The notes under the pieces: generated by a model
The model's database searches: none
What the model saw: only the letters and a program-made list of their open reading frames with translations
Told to the model about the DNA's origin: nothing
Source of the DNA: Tetrahymena thermophila SB210
Taxonomy: Eukaryota > Ciliophora > Oligohymenophorea > Hymenostomatida > Tetrahymenidae
Direction of reading: 5' to 3'
Assembly: GCF_000189635.1 (NCBI RefSeq)
Contig: NW_002476438.1
Location: forward strand, 248,001-312,000
DNA: 64,000 bases
Program-made: the position numbers and the translations under genes
Shown: piece by piece, positions 61,294 through 64,000 of the stretch
Numbering within the stretch: position 1 is the first letter of the stretch
Layout of the letters: each line of letters starts with the position of its first letter

Positions 61294-63191
61294 TTTGAAT
61301 TATATTATGGTAATAAACAAATACTAATCTAAAAGGAATTTATTTTAACTTATCTATTAATTTGTCAATTATTATTCTGATAGTAAAAAATATATTTTTT
61401 TTTGATATAATTTAACAATAGCTTTGTTTAATCGATGTATTTGCTATATATGTGATAATACTTATTCCTATTATTATAAATATCATTTCTTTCAAACCTC
61501 TATATTCATCTATACATACAATCACTATTCATTCATCCATAAATACATCAATCATTCATTCATTCATTTAATAAAATAAGATTTGATTGTTAAAATTAGA
61601 AAGATTAAATTTATTTAAACTATTGAGATGCTTCATATGTTATTGTCATTTTAAATTTCTAAGTATCTTCAATTTTACATATTAATTAAATAATAAATTA
61701 ATTAAGTAGAATTATCACTTTTACTCATTTCCTAGTTACTTCAAAATAATTTTATAAAAATTTATCTAATATAAGGACATTAATAAATAAATATGAAACT
61801 GGATTAATAAATACATTGAGTAATTTTTTTTTCTTAATACAATAATTAATAAAAACATTTCTAAAATTTTCTAAAATTAAAATATTTTTAAAACTCTATT
61901 TTTTAATACAAAAATTCTTAAATAGTTTAGTATCTTCTAAATATAAATTGTTCAATATATCTTATTAAACAACTTTAAAATAAAAATTAAATTATATTTA
62001 TGAAATCTTAGCCTATTTCTATAAAAAAATTAAAAAAAATAAATGGTCTAAATTTTATTCAACTACAATAAATAAATAATTAAATATATTTTATGAGCAT
62101 ATTTATCTCTAATAAAATAACTATAGCTCAAATTACTTAAAAAAAGATAAATGCAATTTCATTCATTTTTCTTTATTATTATTAATAAAAACTTAAATTT
62201 ATTTAATATGTAAGTAAGTGAATGGCTGTTTCTTTCAAATTTTATTAAATTTGTTAAAAACAGACGTAAAATTTTAAGTAAAAAAATGAACAAATTTTGT
62301 TAAAAAAAACAAAAATATGAATTTAAACTGCTATTAATTATTTATGATACGTTTTTAATTATAAATTTATATTAAGGCATTAGAAAAAGTAATAAGCAAA
62401 CCTTTTGAAAATATAAATTAAAAAAGCGTTTGTTCTTTCAAAAAATATTTATTTAAATCTTTATAAAAGATAAAAGATTTTTATAAGCTGCTTAATTAAT
62501 TAAAACTTCTGAAATAAAATATATTTATCACATAATGAATTATTTATATTTTTATAATTACTTCTCTTTTAAATATTGTGCACAGACTTGTAAAATATTT
62601 TCTATAATTAAATTAGTATGCTTTTTTAATTTTCATACTTTTTGATTTTTTTTTTTTTTTGAGTATTTAACATTTATCTATCTAATTTTAAATTGCTTAT
62701 TAATTAAAAGTAAAAAACTCTTTTTCATTTTATGATTAATTAAGATTTTTTTTTGCTTATGTTAACAGATTTAAATAATCTTTAAAATTAAATTAGAAAA
62801 TAATAAAACAATCCTTAAAAAATTACATCCTTTTTTCAATTTTGCCAATTTATTTTAGAATTTAAAAAATATTAAAAATATTATAATAAATATTAATATT
62901 TATTATTAAAATATCATTTTCTTTTTATTTGGGTATTATTTTTATTTAATTTGTTAACTTAACTGATACTTTTGTTTGTTTGTTGGTTTTTAAAAGTTAT
63001 TTTAAATATCTTTTATTACGAATTTATTTTTGTTCTATTTTCTTTTCTGCTTTTGAATTTTTTGTAAGATAGAAAAAATATTAATTTGCATTACAGGATT
63101 GAATTATTCTTTTAGAACTTATAATTCATCAGAATTAAAAATATTGAAAAAGACAAAAAGTAGAAAAATTTAAAATAATTATAAAGTTTCG
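61294..63191. other. intergenic, AT-rich
   Basis: Upstream region of UTP18 and beyond, extremely A/T-rich with CATT and AATA runs near 61,500-61,570. Sequence from about 63,097 reads as open, protein-like sequence leading into the doubtful gene at 63,192. Nothing else was seen. Confidence 0.5.
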
Positions 63192-63620
63192 ATGAATGTT
63201 CTTCATAAAGTAAATTTTGATTCAAGGACGGAAAATTCAATAAAAATAAATGAAAAAATATTTATAAATATGGGCAATAATAAAAGAATAAAGCTTGCAA
63301 AATCATATCCTAGTTTAAATAAAAGAATGCTTTATTTGATATCATAAAAATCTCTGTTATTTATTTCATTTTAAGATAATTAAAAAATGTAATCTTCTTA
63401 TTATTTATCTAAGCTTAATGTTTCTTCGCAACCCTTTGGTGGTATTTTCAAAGAATTTTTAAATAAAAAATCAACTTTGCTTAATTCATATTATTTGGTG
63501 TTAAGAGAAGAATTTCAGCTTGATATGACATATTAATATCTAAATTTAAGTTTCTAGAAAAGAATTTTCTTGCCTTTTACTTACTGTTTGCTTTAATTTT
63601 TGATAAACAATTTATAAATT
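63192..63620 (+). CDS. doubtful ORF, 3' end undefined
   Basis: ATG 63192 opens a frame with protein-like composition for about 140 codons (VNFDSRTENSIKINEKIF; LNVSSQPFGGIFKEF; VLREEFQLDM). Upstream codons to about 63,097 are also open, after a possible acceptor (TTTGCATTACAG). No TGA follows before the window edge, so the frame eventually overlaps the GTP cyclohydrolase gene on the other strand. A true gene here would need a splice or end near 63,600 that could not be fixed. The end given is arbitrary. Confidence 0.33.
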
Positions 63621-63821
63621 TATTTACTTTCTATTATTAATTCGAATATATTATTTTACAATATATCTATAAATTTATTTATTAATTTTTTTTAGTTGAT
63701 TATTGATCAATTAATCAAAAGAGAGCAAATGAAATCATAAAAATTAATACAATTTTGTAAAATAAATACAAATTACATTCAATTTATATATGTATATATT
63801 TATAATATGATAGTAATCAAT

Positions 63822-64000
63822 TCAATTTCTCTTTATTCCATCCAAAAATTATTTCTTTAAATCTTTATCTTCTAAGAATTTGCCACCATATGCATAAGTA
63901 GCAGTAGAGCTATTTTGATCCATTACACCTCTTGCCTTAACACAAAAATGAACAGCATTTATATGCACTGCAACATCTTCTGTTTCCACTATTGTTTGTA
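63822..64000 (-). CDS. GCH1: GTP cyclohydrolase I, C-terminal part (gene continues right)
   Basis: The window edge cuts this minus-strand gene. The last 59 codons are present, ending at TGA 63822-63824. They contain the C-terminal GTP cyclohydrolase I signature: [17 protein letters not shown] (human VVVEATHMCMVMRGV), with the zinc Cys and the HxCxxxRG active-site element. [20 protein letters not shown] and QFLDGIKRN follow, as in the family's end (EEFLTLIRS). The enzyme turns GTP into dihydroneopterin triphosphate, the first step of tetrahydrobiopterin (or folate) synthesis, as a homodecamer. The N-terminal three quarters lies outside, so completeness cannot be judged. Confidence 0.9.

Overview
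The window looks like macronuclear DNA of a Tetrahymena-type ciliate, most likely Tetrahymena itself. It is very AT-rich. Every long gene reads only if TAA and TAG are glutamine and TGA is the sole stop. Introns are short, AT-rich and of the GTA...TAG kind. UTP18, PP2C, CCDC124 and Myb homologues are continuous only under that code. Because of the code, standard-code ORF calls miss almost all genes here; the exon models below were read by hand from splice signals and reading phase.

Layout. 1-7,950: the last exon of a gene entering from the left, a 100-N assembly gap, two doubtful small genes, a nuclear-looking acidic protein with paired zinc motifs and a C-terminal J-like domain (minus), a three-exon membrane protein and a doubtful ORF. 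8.5-12.8 kb: a tandem array of about 11 units of roughly 340 bp. 14.3-18.6 kb: a nine-exon three-repeat Myb regulator (minus). 18.9-19.3 kb: a small two-exon gene. 20.7-24.8 kb: an eleven-exon coiled-coil protein (minus). 26.5-29.8 kb: a cysteine-rich receptor-like membrane protein. 31-37 kb: a secreted glycoprotein and two tandem sugar-transporter-like MFS genes (all plus). 37.9-41.1 kb: a secreted thioredoxin-fold protein and a CCDC124 homologue (minus). 41.7-43.4 kb: a seven-exon coiled-coil protein (plus). 44.2-48.1 kb: a PP2C phosphatase (minus). 49.6-52.4 kb: a second, more decayed copy of the repeat array with the same flanks. 53.2-54.7 kb: an S1/P1-type nuclease (minus). 56.9-57.9 kb: another small tandem repeat. 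58-64 kb: a second thioredoxin-fold secreted protein, a small ORF, UTP18, a doubtful ORF and the 3' end of GTP cyclohydrolase I, cut by the window edge.

No operon-like organisation is expected or seen. The genes are a mixture: ribosome biogenesis and hibernation (UTP18, CCDC124), signalling and transcription (PP2C, Myb), surface and secreted proteins, transport and pterin synthesis. The least explained content is the pair of homologous repeat arrays 41 kb apart, whose units share an open frame with a weak QLQ-like motif. No tRNA, rRNA, CRISPR array or retroelement was recognised.
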